Part shown: positions 19,520-30,403 of the stretch, piece after piece | Numbering within the stretch: position 1 is the first letter of the stretch | Layout of the letters: each line of letters starts with the position of its first letter | Source of the DNA: Alphaproteobacteria bacterium US3C007 | GTDB lineage: Bacteria; Pseudomonadota; Alphaproteobacteria; Rhodobacterales; Rhodobacteraceae | NCBI GenBank assembly: GCA_034423775.1 | Contig: CP139918.1 | Coordinates: forward strand, 3,224,001 to 3,288,000 | DNA length: 64,000 nt | Direction: 5' to 3' | The notes under the pieces: generated by a model | Databases searched by the model: none | What the model was told of the DNA's origin: nothing | What the model saw: the letters and a program-made list of their open reading frames with translations, nothing else | Made by a program: the position numbers and the translations under genes

Positions 19520-20932
19520 ATGACAAAATTCTCTGACCTGAGCTTAAACCCAAAAATTTTAAAAGCAATCGATGAGGCCGGTTATGAAACGCCCACGCCC
19601 ATCCAAGCCCAAGCAATCCCCGCAGCTTTAGCTGGAAAAGATGTCTTGGGCATTGCACAAACTGGAACCGGCAAGACAGCCAGCTTCACCTTGCCTATGA
19701 TCCATCTTTTGGCGCGGGGCCGCGCCCGCGCACGGATGCCGCGTTCTCTAGTACTCTGTCCTACGCGCGAATTGGCAGCCCAAGTTGCTGAGAATTTTGA
19801 CACCTATACAAAACATTTAAAACTGACAAAGGCTCTTTTAATCGGCGGCGTCAGCTTTAATGAACAAGATCTTTTGATCGACAAGGGCGTTGATGTGTTG
19901 ATCGCAACGCCAGGGCGGCTTTTAGATCACTTCGAACGTGGAAAATTGTTGCTGACAGGCGTGCAGGTTATGGTGGTGGATGAAGCCGACCGTATGCTTG
20001 ATATGGGGTTTATTCCCGATATTGAGCGTATTTTTGGCCTAACCCCATTCACCCGCCAAACGCTTTTCTTTAGCGCCACAATGGCGTCAGAAATAGAACG
20101 TATAACCAATACATTTCTTTCGGCGCCCACGCGAATTGAAGTGGCACGGCAAGCCACGGCTTCAGAAACCATTGAGCAAAGCGTGGTAATGTTCAAAGGC
20201 TCGCGCAGAGATCGCGAAGGCAGTGAAAAGCGCGCGGTTTTGCGCGGCCTTATCGATGCTGAAGGCGCCGCTTGCACGAATGGGATTATTTTCTGCAATC
20301 GCAAAACCGATGTGGATATTTGTGCAAAATCTCTATTGAAATATGGCTATGACGCAGCTCCAATTCACGGAGATCTTGATCAATCTCAACGCACAAGAAC
20401 GCTCGAAGCCTTTAGAGAAGGCAAATTGCGGTTTCTCGTCGCCTCAGACGTGGCTGCGCGCGGACTCGATGTGCCCTCTGTAAGTCATGTTTTCAATTAT
20501 GATGTGCCGTCGCATCCAGAAGATTATGTACATCGCATTGGCCGCACCGGGCGCGCAGGACGCGATGGTAAGGCAATGATGCTTTGCATCCCGCGCGATC
20601 AAAAGAATTTTGATGCGATCGAGGCTTTGATAAAGAAAGAAATACCGCGTCAAGAAAACCCGCTCAAATCCTCAGAACCCGCGGCCGCTGTTGAATCGGC
20701 CTCAAAGGCGCAATCTCGCGATGATATGGGCGATAAAAATATAGCAGAACGCAGCGCTGGCACGGATACCGGACGCGCCTCGCACCCGCCCAAAACTCGC
20801 GCTGATCGCAGCACTGCTCCGCGCAGACGGCGCAAAAACGAGTCTGAGCATGAAAGCCAACCGATCATCGGCTTGGGGGATCACATGCCAAGCTTTATTG
20901 CGCTTAGCTTTGAGGATCGGCGCAGCCAGTAA
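19520..20932 (+). CDS. DEAD-box ATP-dependent RNA helicase (RhlE-like)
   Basis: RNA-unwinding ATPase acting in ribosome assembly or mRNA turnover. Motifs in order: Q-motif (TPIQAQAIP), I AQTGTGKT, Ia PTRELAAQ, Ib TPGRLLD, II DEAD, III SAT, then the C-terminal RecA domain with ASDVAARGLDV and HRIGRTGRAGR. After residue 380 comes a Ser/Lys/Arg-rich tail (TDTGRASHPPKTRADRSTAPR) likely to contact RNA. Length 470. A strong hairpin terminator lies 12 bases after the stop. RNase J is encoded convergently just beyond. Confidence 0.95.
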   Translation: MTKFSDLSLNPKILKAIDEAGYETPTPIQAQAIPAALAGKDVLGIAQTGTGKTASFTLPMIHLLARGRARARMPRSLVLCPTRELAAQVAENFDTYTKHLKLTKALLIGGVSFNEQDLLIDKGVDVLIATPGRLLDHFERGKLLLTGVQVMVVDEADRMLDMGFIPDIERIFGLTPFTRQTLFFSATMASEIERITNTFLSAPTRIEVARQATASETIEQSVVMFKGSRRDREGSEKRAVLRGLIDAEGAACTNGIIFCNRKTDVDICAKSLLKYGYDAAPIHGDLDQSQRTRTLEAFREGKLRFLVASDVAARGLDVPSVSHVFNYDVPSHPEDYVHRIGRTGRAGRDGKAMMLCIPRDQKNFDAIEALIKKEIPRQENPLKSSEPAAAVESASKAQSRDDMGDKNIAERSAGTDTGRASHPPKTRADRSTAPRRRRKNESEHESQPIIGLGDHMPSFIALSFEDRRSQ

Positions 20933-20943
20933 TACGGCAGCTC

Positions 20944-20968
20944 AAGGCGGAAACCATCCGCCTTTTTT
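20944..20968 (+). terminator. Rho-independent terminator after the RNA helicase
   Basis: An 8-base perfect stem AAGGCGGA/TCCGCCTT with a 5-base loop AACCA is followed by a run of T (six T at 20963-20968, the first two within the stem). On the opposite strand no T run follows, so it should act on the + strand helicase transcript only; the convergent rnj gene ends at 20985. Confidence 0.85.
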
Positions 20969-20984
20969 GCCAGATTGATCAAGG

Positions 20985-22652
20985 CTACATCAAACGGCTT
21001 ACGATCACGGTCACCTCTGGTGATTTTCCGATCTCGGCCTGGCATGTTTGGCGCACCACGCGCTTAAAACCTTGTTCCATTTTATCGTCATCGCCGCGGG
21101 TTTTTCCGCCAGCTCTGCCGATGAACTGGCTAAGATCTTCTTCTAACACATCGACCAAAGGCGCCGCCGCGTGTCCCATTTCACTGAGACCTCGGGTTTC
21201 CACCCAAGGTTCCCCCAGCATATCATTTTCATCATCCAAAATAACATTCACGATCACATGGCCATTTAACGCCAAACGAATACGATCCCGCACCACACCA
21301 TCCATCGCGCCCACTTGAATAGAACCGTCCAAATACCGACGGCCCGTTTCAATATACTCAGCCACTTTTGGGGCATTCCCAGACAAATCCAGCATCATAC
21401 CATTGACGCAGATCAAAGCAGGCAAACCGCTATCCTGCGCAAGTTTGCTATGCGCGCGCAAATGGCGATGCTCTCCATGCATTGGAATGACCATTTGAGG
21501 CTGCGTGATCTGGTGCATGCGCTGTAAATCCGGGCGGTTTGCGTGGCCGGAAACATGATATAGGCCATCGCTATCATCCACAACATCCACGCCTTTTTCA
21601 GAGAGCTGGTTGATGATGCGGATAACGCCGCGTTCATTTCCAGGAATGGTTTTGGAGGAAAACAAGAACATATCACCCTCCTTCAAACTGATGCCTTGAA
21701 ACTTACCCTGTGCAAGCTGCGCGCTGGCGGCGCGGCGCTCACCTTGGCTTCCTGTCACCAAAAGCATTAGATTTTCACGGGGAATATTTTGTGCATCCTC
21801 GGGGCTCACCACCGTCGGAAAGTCACTTAAAACACCCGTTTCAAGCGCAGTTTCTACCATCCGGCGCATCGCGCGGCCCATCAAACAAATCGAACGCCCT
21901 GCGCGCATGCCTGCCTGCGCAAGCGTTTTTACCCGCGCGATATTACTTGCAAATGTGGTGGCCACCACCATTCGCTCAGCGCTGTCCACCAAAGCGTCAA
22001 TATTGGCACCAAGGCTCGCTTCAGACCGACCTTCATGCCCAGAAAACACGTTTGTACTGTCACAAATCAACGCTTTCACCCCGGGGCGTGCGACATCCGT
22101 CCAAAGTTGCGGATCAAAAGCTTCTCCAACCAGCGGCGTTTCATCTAGCTTGAAATCGCCCGTATGAAGAAGCCGCCCCTGCGGTGTATCAATAACCAAG
22201 CCGCTGCTTTCAGGAATAGAATGTGAAATCGGCAAGAACCCGACCTTAAAGGGGCCCTTTTCAACAGTTTCTGGCCAAGCCTCCGTGGTAGAGACAACAC
22301 GCTCAGGATGACCTCTTTCTGCCATTTTACGCCGCGCGATATTGGCCGTAAAGCGCCGCGCGTAGACCGGAGCACCAAGATCCCCCCATAAATGGCCCAA
22401 AGCACCAACATGGTCTTCATGCGCATGCGTGATAAAAATTGCTTCAATCCGGTGCTTCTGCGCGATAAGCCAACTGATATCGGGCAAAATCAAATCCACC
22501 CCAGGGGTGCCATCCATATCGGGAAAGCTGACGCCAAGATCCACCACGATCAGCCGTTCAGCCCCTTCTGGCCCATAGCCATAAACATAGGCATTCATGC
22601 CAATTTCACCGGCTCCCCCGAGGGGAAGGTAAATCAATCTCTCACTGCTCAT
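20985..22652 (-). CDS. rnj: Ribonuclease J
   Basis: Metallo-beta-lactamase/beta-CASP RNase with 5'-3' exonuclease and endonuclease activity, important in rRNA and mRNA processing of alphaproteobacteria. The zinc site is FITHAHEDHVGAL, with further metal ligands in LLHTGDFKLD and the beta-CASP motif HVSGHANRPDL and MHGEHRHL. Length 555 is usual. It is the last gene of the long minus-strand unit nuo-birA-coaX-rnj, 5 bases after coaX; the order birA-coaX-rnj is a familiar rhodobacterial arrangement. Confidence 0.94.
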   Translation of the reverse strand: MSSERLIYLPLGGAGEIGMNAYVYGYGPEGAERLIVVDLGVSFPDMDGTPGVDLILPDISWLIAQKHRIEAIFITHAHEDHVGALGHLWGDLGAPVYARRFTANIARRKMAERGHPERVVSTTEAWPETVEKGPFKVGFLPISHSIPESSGLVIDTPQGRLLHTGDFKLDETPLVGEAFDPQLWTDVARPGVKALICDSTNVFSGHEGRSEASLGANIDALVDSAERMVVATTFASNIARVKTLAQAGMRAGRSICLMGRAMRRMVETALETGVLSDFPTVVSPEDAQNIPRENLMLLVTGSQGERRAASAQLAQGKFQGISLKEGDMFLFSSKTIPGNERGVIRIINQLSEKGVDVVDDSDGLYHVSGHANRPDLQRMHQITQPQMVIPMHGEHRHLRAHSKLAQDSGLPALICVNGMMLDLSGNAPKVAEYIETGRRYLDGSIQVGAMDGVVRDRIRLALNGHVIVNVILDDENDMLGEPWVETRGLSEMGHAAAPLVDVLEEDLSQFIGRAGGKTRGDDDKMEQGFKRVVRQTCQAEIGKSPEVTVIVSRLM

Positions 22653-22657
22653 GAGCC

Positions 22658-23428
22658 CTATCCGTTTTTATTATAGGCATGGATAACCTGTAAGCCATGC
22701 ATTGTTAAATCATCTTCGTAATGGTCAAATAGCGTATCTGCCGCCTGAAACAATGGCGCAAGACCACCGGTGGAAATAACCTGCATGGGGCGCGCATGCT
22801 CAGCTTTGATCCGTTTGCAGATTTCTCGTACCAAACCAATATACCCCCAAAATACTCCCGATTGCATACAGGCTACTGTATTCGTACCAATCACAGCTAG
22901 CGGCTTGGCAATATCAACATGCGGAAGCGCTGCAGCTTCTTGGTGGAGCGCCGAAAGTGACAGGTTTACCCCTGGTGCAATTGCACCGCCGATATAAGCC
23001 CCGTCACCATCCACAACATCAAATGTGGTGGCTGTGCCAAAATCTACAATGATCAGGTCGCCGCCATATAAATCAAATCCCGCAACAGTATTGACCAACC
23101 GATCCGGCCCCACCGCGGTGCCATGATCAACGCGAATGTTCACGGGCAATAGGCAATCAGGCTTTCCCACCACATATGGCCGGGTGTTGAAATAGCGATC
23201 GGCTAAAACGCGCAAGTTGAACACCACGCGCGGCACTGTCGATGAAATAATCATCTCTGTGATGTCCGCTTCAATTTTCTGCAGCGACATCAGCGTTGAT
23301 AACCACACAAAATATTGATCGGCCGTTCTTTGAGTTTCTGTCGAAGCGCGCCAAGTTGCGATAAAGCTTTCGCCATCCCATATTGAAAAAACCGTATTGG
23401 TATTGCCGCAATCCACCGCAAGTAACAT
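22658..23428 (-). CDS. coaX: Type III pantothenate kinase
   Basis: First step of coenzyme A synthesis, ATP-dependent phosphorylation of pantothenate, by the CoaX (ASKHA-fold) enzyme. The N-terminal phosphate loop LLAVDCGNTNTVFSIWDG, the pantothenate motif DHGTAVGPDRLVNTVAG and the second nucleotide segment IIVDFGTATTFDVV are all intact. Length 256 is normal. The ATG is 3 bases after the birA stop and the gene ends 5 bases before rnj. Confidence 0.95.
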   Translation of the reverse strand: MLLAVDCGNTNTVFSIWDGESFIATWRASTETQRTADQYFVWLSTLMSLQKIEADITEMIISSTVPRVVFNLRVLADRYFNTRPYVVGKPDCLLPVNIRVDHGTAVGPDRLVNTVAGFDLYGGDLIIVDFGTATTFDVVDGDGAYIGGAIAPGVNLSLSALHQEAAALPHVDIAKPLAVIGTNTVACMQSGVFWGYIGLVREICKRIKAEHARPMQVISTGGLAPLFQAADTLFDHYEDDLTMHGLQVIHAYNKNG

Positions 23429-23431
23429 CAG

Positions 23432-24193
23432 CTACGTTCCTCTAAAATAGATTTCAGCGGCGGCAATAGAGCGCGCGCCGGATGGTGTCTGCAACTGCAA
23501 ATGCCCTGAATCATCAATCCTGTCAAATCGTCCGGTTATCTCTTCGCCACCCACGCGCGCGGTAATAACCTCGCCAAGGCGCGCCGCCCGTGCAAGCCAT
23601 GCCAAGCGTATCGGCTCAAAGCCTTGTTCTAAAAACCGCGTTTCCCAATCATCAAAGCGCTGCACCAATATCTTTAAAAAGCTAGAGGGTGTGATTTTCA
23701 GGTTCAGCGCAGAGGACAAGCCGATCGCTTCAAGCGCACCAAGTTGCAAATCTGTTTGCACGGGCGCTTGGTTTAAATTCACCCCAATCCCAATCGCAAG
23801 CGCGCGGCGACCGCGTTCGTCAATGCTGGTTTCCAGCAAAATACCCGCCAGCTTTTTGTCCTTTAACAACACATCATTTGGCCATTTTAAGGAAAACTCA
23901 TTTTCGCCAAAACTGATCTCAACCAAAGCATCATGCACCGCCAAGCCCGCCACGAAAGAGCGCAAGGCGACATCTTGAATGGCACCTTGGGGAAATAGCA
24001 AAGCTGTTGCTGCAAAGTTCCCAACCGGATCAACCCAGGCTTTCCCACCCCGGCCGCGACCTGCGGTTTGCTTATGCGCAAAAAACCAAGTTGGTTTTTC
24101 TATCTGGCCTGCACAGCGCAAAGCCTCAGCATTGGTGCTAGAGATTTCCTCATATTCCCGAAGCTCATACCCTTCGGGCAGATTATTGCACAA
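23432..24193 (-). CDS. birA: Biotin--[acetyl-CoA-carboxylase] ligase
   Basis: Attaches biotin to the lysine of biotin-carrier domains. The catalytic loop is GRGRGGKAW, followed by [11 protein letters not shown] and [10 protein letters not shown]; the C-terminal SH3-like domain ends in [15 protein letters not shown]. There is no N-terminal helix-turn-helix, so this is the monofunctional form without repressor activity. No ATG lies at the N-terminus; TTG 24193 gives [20 protein letters not shown] and overlaps the end of nuoN by 11 bases; a further upstream TTG at 24250 is less likely. A likely substrate is MccA, encoded upstream of the nuo operon. Confidence 0.9.
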   Translation of the reverse strand: MCNNLPEGYELREYEEISSTNAEALRCAGQIEKPTWFFAHKQTAGRGRGGKAWVDPVGNFAATALLFPQGAIQDVALRSFVAGLAVHDALVEISFGENEFSLKWPNDVLLKDKKLAGILLETSIDERGRRALAIGIGVNLNQAPVQTDLQLGALEAIGLSSALNLKITPSSFLKILVQRFDDWETRFLEQGFEPIRLAWLARAARLGEVITARVGGEEITGRFDRIDDSGHLQLQTPSGARSIAAAEIYFRGT

Positions 24194-25628
24194 GGGTCTG
24201 GGCCGCTGCAGCTGCCAGGCCTTCCAAACCAAACAGGTTGGCAACGCCAACCACCATAATAATTGCAGAGGCCATTAAAAACGAGGACATAACCGGAGAT
24301 TTTGAAACATCAAGGCCGATTTCTTGTTCCTCGCCAAAATACATAAAGAACACGATCCGCAGATAATAAAAGGCCCCGATCACAGACGCGATCACACCAG
24401 CGATTGCAAGCCAAGCCAAACCCGCATCAAAAGCGGCGCGTAACACGTATAATTTTCCAAAAAATCCGACCATAGGGGGAACGCCGGCCAAGCTAAACAA
24501 CAGCACAAGCATGGCCAAGGCCTTGCCAGGCTGGCTGCGCGATAACATGTTTAAAGACGCAATATCCGTGACCGGTTTTCCATCTTTTTGCATCGAAAGA
24601 ATAAACGCGAAAGTTCCAATATTCATCGTGACGTAAATGGCCATGTAAATGAGCAAGGCTTGCAATCCAAAAGCCGTGCCAGCAGCCAAGCCCATAAGCG
24701 CATATCCCATATGAGCGATTGAAGAATAGGCCATCAAACGTTTTATATTTGTTTGCCCAATCGCTGCAAACGCACCCAAAAACATCGAGAGCAAAGATAA
24801 AACAGCGATGATCTGTTGCCAGTCTCCGACAACATTTCCAAAGGCGTCATGCAGCACGCGCGCAAATAAACCAATCGCGGCCACTTTCGGCGCTGTAGCA
24901 AAAAACGCCGTCACCGGTGTAGGAGCACCTTCATAAACGTCAGGTGTCCACATATGAAACGGCACGGCGGAAACTTTGAACGCCAAACCCGCGCTGATCA
25001 TCACTAAGCCAAGCAACAAGCCAACAGAAATGTCGCTCTCTGCCGTCGCGGCAACAATGCCCGTGAACAAGGTTGTGCCCGAATAGCCATAGCAGAGCGA
25101 CGCACCATAAAGCAAAAGCCCAGATGACAAAGCGCCAAGCACAAAGTATTTCAGGCCGGCCTCAGTCGATTTTAAACTATCGCGGCGCAGCGAGGCGATC
25201 ACGTAAAGCGCTAAAGATTGTAGCTCAAGCCCCATGTAAAGCGCCATAAGATCACCCGCCGAGACCATCACCATCATCCCGACAACCGCCAAAACAACCA
25301 AAAGCGGATATTCAAAGCGCAACAACCCATTGCGAGACATGTAATCTTCGCTCATCACCAGCACCGCTGCCGCTGAGAACAAAATAGTCACTTTTGCGAA
25401 ACGGGCGAAGCCGTCATCTACAAACATACCGCCAAACGCAACCTGCGTTTCGCCGGAGCCAGTGCTTGCAATGGCCAATGCAACCAAAGCCATAATGCCA
25501 GCGGTGAGCCAGACCAAAAGTGGGCCCAAGCGGTCTTTACTGGTATAGACAGTGCCCACCAAAGCAAGCATCGCAAAAACCGATAGAAAAACCTCCGGCA
25601 GAATTATGTTCAGATCAGCTTGGATCAT
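24183..25628 (-). CDS. nuoN: NADH-quinone oxidoreductase subunit N
   Basis: Proton-pumping antiporter-like membrane subunit of respiratory complex I. The 481-residue protein has about 14 hydrophobic segments; conserved lysines in discontinuous helices lie in the segments [20 protein letters not shown] and [19 protein letters not shown], both intact. It follows nuoM by 14 bases and is the last structural nuo gene before birA. Confidence 0.96.
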   Translation of the reverse strand: MIQADLNIILPEVFLSVFAMLALVGTVYTSKDRLGPLLVWLTAGIMALVALAIASTGSGETQVAFGGMFVDDGFARFAKVTILFSAAAVLVMSEDYMSRNGLLRFEYPLLVVLAVVGMMVMVSAGDLMALYMGLELQSLALYVIASLRRDSLKSTEAGLKYFVLGALSSGLLLYGASLCYGYSGTTLFTGIVAATAESDISVGLLLGLVMISAGLAFKVSAVPFHMWTPDVYEGAPTPVTAFFATAPKVAAIGLFARVLHDAFGNVVGDWQQIIAVLSLLSMFLGAFAAIGQTNIKRLMAYSSIAHMGYALMGLAAGTAFGLQALLIYMAIYVTMNIGTFAFILSMQKDGKPVTDIASLNMLSRSQPGKALAMLVLLFSLAGVPPMVGFFGKLYVLRAAFDAGLAWLAIAGVIASVIGAFYYLRIVFFMYFGEEQEIGLDVSKSPVMSSFLMASAIIMVVGVANLFGLEGLAAAAAQTLVQ

Positions 25629-25642
25629 TGACCGTGCTCCTG

Positions 25643-27190
25643 TTAATGCGATGCGGCCAATTGGGTGCTGGTCTCAGCGGTCCCCAAAGCCATTTCATAA
25701 TTAAGCACCAAGGCCTCAACAGAGGGGCCGATGAGATCCAATATCAATGCCGGATACACACCCAGCAATATGGTCATCACCACCAATGGTGCAAAGATCG
25801 CCCGCTCGCGCCGGCTCATGTCAGATATTGTGCGCAGGCTCTCTTTGATCAGATCCCCCATAACCACGCGGCGATATAGCCAAAGCGCGTAGGAGGCGGA
25901 TAGAATTACCCCGGCCGTTGCAACCAATGCCACCCAGGTATTGACCTGGAATATGCCGACAAGCGTTAAGAATTCACCCACAAAACCCGACGTGCCCGGA
26001 AGGCCAACATTGGCCATTGTGAAAAGCATGAAAATAAGCGCATAGGCGGGCATACGGTTAACCAAACCGCCATAGGCGTCAATCTCGCGTGTGTGCATAC
26101 GGTCGTAAATAACGCCAACGCAGAGAAACAGCGCTCCTGATATGAAGCCATGGCTCAGCATTTGAAAAATAGCGCCGTCGATCCCTTGCTGATTTGCCGC
26201 AAAGATCCCCATCGTAACATACCCCATATGCGCAACGGAAGAATAAGCGATAAGCTTTTTCATATCCTCCTGCATCAGCGCCACCAAAGACGTATAAAAA
26301 ATAGCGATCGCCGACATCCACAGCACAACCGGCGCCATCACGTCTGAGCCGACGGGAAACATCGGCAAGCTAAAGCGCAAGAACCCATATCCCCCCATTT
26401 TCAAAAGGATAGCCGCCAATACAACAGAGCCCGCCGTGGGTGCCTGCACATGCGCATCGGGCAACCAAGTGTGCACAGGCCACATCGGCATTTTCACCGC
26501 GAAGCTGGCAAAAAACGCTAAAAACAGCAAGGTTTGCATTCCACCCACGATATGAAGGCCCAATATCTTCATATCCGCAAAATCGAACTCATGGATCATC
26601 AAAGTTGGAATATCTGTTGTACCGGCTTCGGCAAACATCGCCACCATGGCAACCAACATCAAAACAGATCCTAAAAACGTGTAGAGGAAAAACTTAAACG
26701 AGGCATAGATCCGCTCTTTTCCGCCCCAGATCCCAATGATGAGGAACATCGGGATCAAGCCAGCTTCAAAAAACAGGTAAAACAGCACCAGATCAAGCGC
26801 CATAAACACGCCCAGCATCAACGTTTCTAACAGCAAAAACGCGATCATATATTCTTTGACGCGCGTGTTCACACCCCAGGATGCGGCAATCACCAAGGGC
26901 ATCATGAATGTTGTTAGCATGACAAATAGAATGCTGATCCCATCCACACCCAGCTTATACTTCAAACCCAAAAGCCAATCGGCCTCTTCCACCATTTGAA
27001 AGCTCGTATCAGACGGATCAAACTGCCATAAAATGAACAGCGAAATGATAAATGTTGCGGTTGTTGCGACCAACGCGAAGCGCTTGGCAACCAAACCGGC
27101 CGCGGCATCTTCGCCGCGCGCAACGACCAAAAGGATCAAAGCCGCCATAGCCGGCACAAAGGTTACAATGGACAATAGCAAAGTATCCAT
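25643..27190 (-). CDS. nuoM: NADH-quinone oxidoreductase subunit M
   Basis: Second antiporter-like proton-pumping subunit of complex I. Fourteen or so transmembrane helices over 515 residues, with the conserved channel Lys/His regions [19 protein letters not shown] and [18 protein letters not shown]. The Glu of helix 5 ([17 protein letters not shown]) is present. One base separates it from nuoL upstream. Confidence 0.97.
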   Translation of the reverse strand: MDTLLLSIVTFVPAMAALILLVVARGEDAAAGLVAKRFALVATTATFIISLFILWQFDPSDTSFQMVEEADWLLGLKYKLGVDGISILFVMLTTFMMPLVIAASWGVNTRVKEYMIAFLLLETLMLGVFMALDLVLFYLFFEAGLIPMFLIIGIWGGKERIYASFKFFLYTFLGSVLMLVAMVAMFAEAGTTDIPTLMIHEFDFADMKILGLHIVGGMQTLLFLAFFASFAVKMPMWPVHTWLPDAHVQAPTAGSVVLAAILLKMGGYGFLRFSLPMFPVGSDVMAPVVLWMSAIAIFYTSLVALMQEDMKKLIAYSSVAHMGYVTMGIFAANQQGIDGAIFQMLSHGFISGALFLCVGVIYDRMHTREIDAYGGLVNRMPAYALIFMLFTMANVGLPGTSGFVGEFLTLVGIFQVNTWVALVATAGVILSASYALWLYRRVVMGDLIKESLRTISDMSRRERAIFAPLVVMTILLGVYPALILDLIGPSVEALVLNYEMALGTAETSTQLAASH

Positions 27191-27191
27191 A

Positions 27192-29318
27192 TCAGTTACC
27201 TCCTCCGGTAAAGCTCATCCAAGTGACAAGCACCACAATTCCGATCACCATGGCGAAGGCATAGGTGAAGATATACCCTGACTGCGCCCGACCCGCCAAA
27301 CGCGTCACCATCGGAACAAACCCAAGCGCGATACCATTGAGCGTGCCATCAATAATTTTGCCATCGCCCCGTTTCCAGAGCAACCGCCCAAGCGCTTTGG
27401 CTGGTTTTACAAAAAGCACGTCGTAGATTTCATCAAAATACCATTTGTTGAGCAAGAACAGGTAAAGAGGCCGCTGGTTTGCCGCGACGCGCGCGGGCAT
27501 CGCCGGATTCCAAATGTAAAACCAAAGCGCCGTTATAAAGCCAATAAGCATCGCGATAAACGGGCTGATTTTCACCCAGACCGGGGCATGATGCGCCTCA
27601 TCCATGACGTGATTATCAGCGCTTATATAAATCGCGCCTATTGGTGCTTGCGTCTGTAACGCATGCCCATCGGATTTTTCCGCATGCGCCTGCGATCCGC
27701 TCGCCTGCGTATCGGCTTTGTCAGCATGCGCCTCATCGGCCTTGTCATGGCCCGCATCATGCCCATGGTCTTTCTCAGACACGTGGTGATCGGGAATTCC
27801 AAAAAACCTATTCACAGAGGCATGATCGCCAAAGAAGCTGCTATACCACACCATGCCGCTGAACACCGCGCCAAGCGCGAGAACACCCAAGGGTATCAAC
27901 ATGACTTTGGGGCTTTCATGCGCGTGCTCATGCGTATGGTGATCACCGCGCGCCTCACCGTAAAAGGTTAGAAAAATCAAACGCCAGCTGTAAAAAGATG
28001 TCAGCATAGCGGCGAAAACCAGCATCCAAAACGCATAGCCGCCCGAGGTTCCTGCCCAAGCACTTTCAATCACAGCATCCTTCGATAAAAATCCGGCAAA
28101 ACCAATATGCGTCAGAGGGATACCAACACCGGTAATGGCCAAAGTTCCAATCAGCATAGCCGCGAATGTATAGGGAATTTTTTTACGCAAACCGCCATAA
28201 TTGCGCATATCTTGTTCATGATGCATCGCGTGGATCACAGATCCCGCCCCCAAAAACAGCATGGCTTTAAAGAACGCATGCGTGAACAGGTGAAACATAG
28301 CGACCGAATATACACCCACGCCCGCCGCGACGAACATGTAGCCAAGCTGCGAACAGGTTGAATAGGCGATGACACGCTTGATATCGTTTTGTACCAGACC
28401 AACAGTGGCGGCAAAAAAGGCTGTTGAAGCGCCAAGAAAGGTTACAACTGCCATCGCTTCAGGAGCATATTCCATCAAAGGCGACATCCGGCACACCAAA
28501 AACACACCCGCTGTAACCATTGTGGCCGCGTGAATAAGCGCAGAAACCGGGGTTGGCCCCTCCATCGCATCCGGAAGCCATGTGTGCAAAAATAGCTGGG
28601 CCGATTTGCCCATTGCACCGATAAACAGCAAGAACGCTAGCAAATTGGCGGCGTTCCAATCCCGCCATAAAAAATGAATTTGCGTCTCGGCTAGGTTTGG
28701 CGCAGCGGCAAACACCTCGGTGAAAGACACGCTATCGGTCAAATAAAACAGGCCAAAAATGCCCAATGCAAAGCCAAAATCCCCAACCCGGTTCACCACA
28801 AACGCTTTGATTGCCGCAGCATTGGCCGTTGGTTTGCGATAATAAAACCCAATCAAAAGATAAGAGGCTACACCAACACCTTCCCAACCAAAAAACATCT
28901 GAATAAGGTTATCAGATGTGACAAGCGCCAGCATCGCGAATGTGAAGAAAGACAAATAGGCAAAGAATCTGGGTTTATAGCTTTCACCCTCATTCCATTG
29001 CGGGTCGTGATCCATATATCCAAAGCTGTAAAGATGCACCAAAGCCGACACAGAAGTAACGACGATCAACATAATCGCCGTCAAGCGATCCAGCCGGATC
29101 GCCCAATCTGTGCTTAAGCTTCCGCTTTCGATAAACCGAAATATTTGGATGATTTGCGTTTCACCATCAAACCCCAAAAAGACAATCCAGCTGAGAGCGC
29201 AAGCCAAAAACAACAGACCCGTCGTTACGTATTGAGCGGCGGTTTCGCCGATCAGTTTCCAGCCGAACCCGCCAATCAAGGCTCCAATTAAGGGCGCAAA
29301 AAGAATGAGCTTTACCAT
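27192..29318 (-). CDS. nuoL: NADH-quinone oxidoreductase subunit L with His-rich insert
   Basis: Largest antiporter-like subunit of complex I, carrying the long lateral helix. The antiporter core is intact ([55 protein letters not shown]). The length is 708 residues, about 95 more than E. coli NuoL. Part of the excess is two hydrophilic stretches: one at about 452-467 ([10 protein letters not shown]) and one at about 505-556 that is very rich in His, Asp, Ala and Lys ([19 protein letters not shown]). The gene is 6 bases after nuoK. Confidence 0.96.
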   Translation of the reverse strand: MVKLILFAPLIGALIGGFGWKLIGETAAQYVTTGLLFLACALSWIVFLGFDGETQIIQIFRFIESGSLSTDWAIRLDRLTAIMLIVVTSVSALVHLYSFGYMDHDPQWNEGESYKPRFFAYLSFFTFAMLALVTSDNLIQMFFGWEGVGVASYLLIGFYYRKPTANAAAIKAFVVNRVGDFGFALGIFGLFYLTDSVSFTEVFAAAPNLAETQIHFLWRDWNAANLLAFLLFIGAMGKSAQLFLHTWLPDAMEGPTPVSALIHAATMVTAGVFLVCRMSPLMEYAPEAMAVVTFLGASTAFFAATVGLVQNDIKRVIAYSTCSQLGYMFVAAGVGVYSVAMFHLFTHAFFKAMLFLGAGSVIHAMHHEQDMRNYGGLRKKIPYTFAAMLIGTLAITGVGIPLTHIGFAGFLSKDAVIESAWAGTSGGYAFWMLVFAAMLTSFYSWRLIFLTFYGEARGDHHTHEHAHESPKVMLIPLGVLALGAVFSGMVWYSSFFGDHASVNRFFGIPDHHVSEKDHGHDAGHDKADEAHADKADTQASGSQAHAEKSDGHALQTQAPIGAIYISADNHVMDEAHHAPVWVKISPFIAMLIGFITALWFYIWNPAMPARVAANQRPLYLFLLNKWYFDEIYDVLFVKPAKALGRLLWKRGDGKIIDGTLNGIALGFVPMVTRLAGRAQSGYIFTYAFAMVIGIVVLVTWMSFTGGGN

Positions 29319-29324
29319 TTTCGA

Positions 29325-29630
29325 CTATCCTTGCATCACGTTGACGTCTTCAACGGCAATGGTGCCGCGATTGCGGAAGAAACTGACCAAAATGGCCAGG
29401 CCAATCGCAGCCTCTGCGGCGGCGACCGTCAACACAAAAAGCGTAAAAACCTGTCCGACCAAATCGCCCAAAAAACTCGAAAAGGCGACCAGATTGATAT
29501 TCACAGCAAGCAGCATCAGCTCGATCGACATCAACAAAATAATCACGTTTTTTCGATTTAAAAACAAACCAAAAATACCTATCACAAAAAGCGAGGCCGC
29601 CACTGTTAGATAATGTTCTAAACCAATCAT
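29325..29630 (-). CDS. nuoK: NADH-quinone oxidoreductase subunit K
   Basis: Small three-helix membrane subunit of complex I; the two conserved glutamates needed for proton transfer are in the helices around [19 protein letters not shown] and [15 protein letters not shown]. Length 101 is exactly usual. Lies between nuoJ and nuoL. Confidence 0.97.
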   Translation of the reverse strand: MIGLEHYLTVAASLFVIGIFGLFLNRKNVIILLMSIELMLLAVNINLVAFSSFLGDLVGQVFTLFVLTVAAAEAAIGLAILVSFFRNRGTIAVEDVNVMQG

Positions 29631-29669
29631 AAAATTCCCTCGGTTCCTGTACTCTTAGGCGACACTGGC

Positions 29670-30278
29670 TTAAAGCCCCTGCCCCGGTTTTACGTCTTTC
29701 AATTCCATCGCCAAAGCTGGATCGCGATACATTTGTGCCAAAACATCCTGCCGCTTTACATCCTTGCGGTGGCGCAAGGTCAAAACAATCGCCCCGATCA
29801 TCGCCACCAACAGGATCAGACCCGCCAATTGGAAGAGCAAGAAATACTGATCATAAATCAGCAAGCCAAGCGCCGCAGTGTTATGCGTTTCTGCTGGGGT
29901 CACGGCCGCCCGCGCCGCCTCAGCCGTGTCAGCAACGCTCCACACGCCAAGCGCCATCGACAGCTGCATCAACAAAACCAGACCGATTAACAAGCCAAGC
30001 GGCAAGTATTGCGCCATCTCCGCCTTTAATTCTGCAAAATCAACATCTAACATCATCACGACAAAAAGAAACAAAACCGCAACAGCGCCAACGTAAACAA
30101 TGACCAAAAGCATCGCCACAAACTCGGCGCCAAGCAACACGAACAATCCAGCAGATGATAAAAATGTTAAGATAAGCCATAACACAGAATGCACTGGGTT
30201 TCGGCTAACCACAGTAAACAACCCGCCTGTAACCGTGCATAACGCAAACAAATAGAATGCAAATCCAACCACGCTCAT
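29670..30278 (-). CDS. nuoJ: NADH-quinone oxidoreductase subunit J
   Basis: Five-helix membrane subunit of complex I linking the quinone arm to the pumps. The conserved pi-bulge helix segment [19 protein letters not shown] is intact. Length 202. Its ATG is overlapped by the TGA of a 42-codon ORF lying between nuoI and nuoJ, indicating translational coupling to that ORF. Confidence 0.96.
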   Translation of the reverse strand: MSVVGFAFYLFALCTVTGGLFTVVSRNPVHSVLWLILTFLSSAGLFVLLGAEFVAMLLVIVYVGAVAVLFLFVVMMLDVDFAELKAEMAQYLPLGLLIGLVLLMQLSMALGVWSVADTAEAARAAVTPAETHNTAALGLLIYDQYFLLFQLAGLILLVAMIGAIVLTLRHRKDVKRQDVLAQMYRDPALAMELKDVKPGQGL

Positions 30279-30403
30279 CCGGAAATATCCTTTTTTGTCA
30301 GTGACGCATCCAACACAGCGTCATAAACTGCTGTGCATTCAAGCGCATTCAGATCTCTTCGCTTTGCAACGCTCAGATTAGGCCCACTCAAACTATCCAT
30401 CAT
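30275..30403 (-). CDS. MicroORF between nuoI and nuoJ (42 codons)
   Basis: A short frame that exactly fills the nuoI-nuoJ gap. The first ATG (30403) overlaps the nuoI stop as ATGA, a second ATG follows immediately (30400), and its TGA overlaps the nuoJ ATG as ATGA. The product begins [20 protein letters not shown] and ends LTKKDISG; it is soluble, without a hydrophobic helix, and has one cysteine. Coupled overlaps at both ends are strong evidence that it is translated, because every other gene junction here is built the same way. I recognise no family. A role as an accessory or assembly factor of complex I would be inference from position alone. Confidence 0.6.
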   Translation of the reverse strand: MMDSLSGPNLSVAKRRDLNALECTAVYDAVLDASLTKKDISG

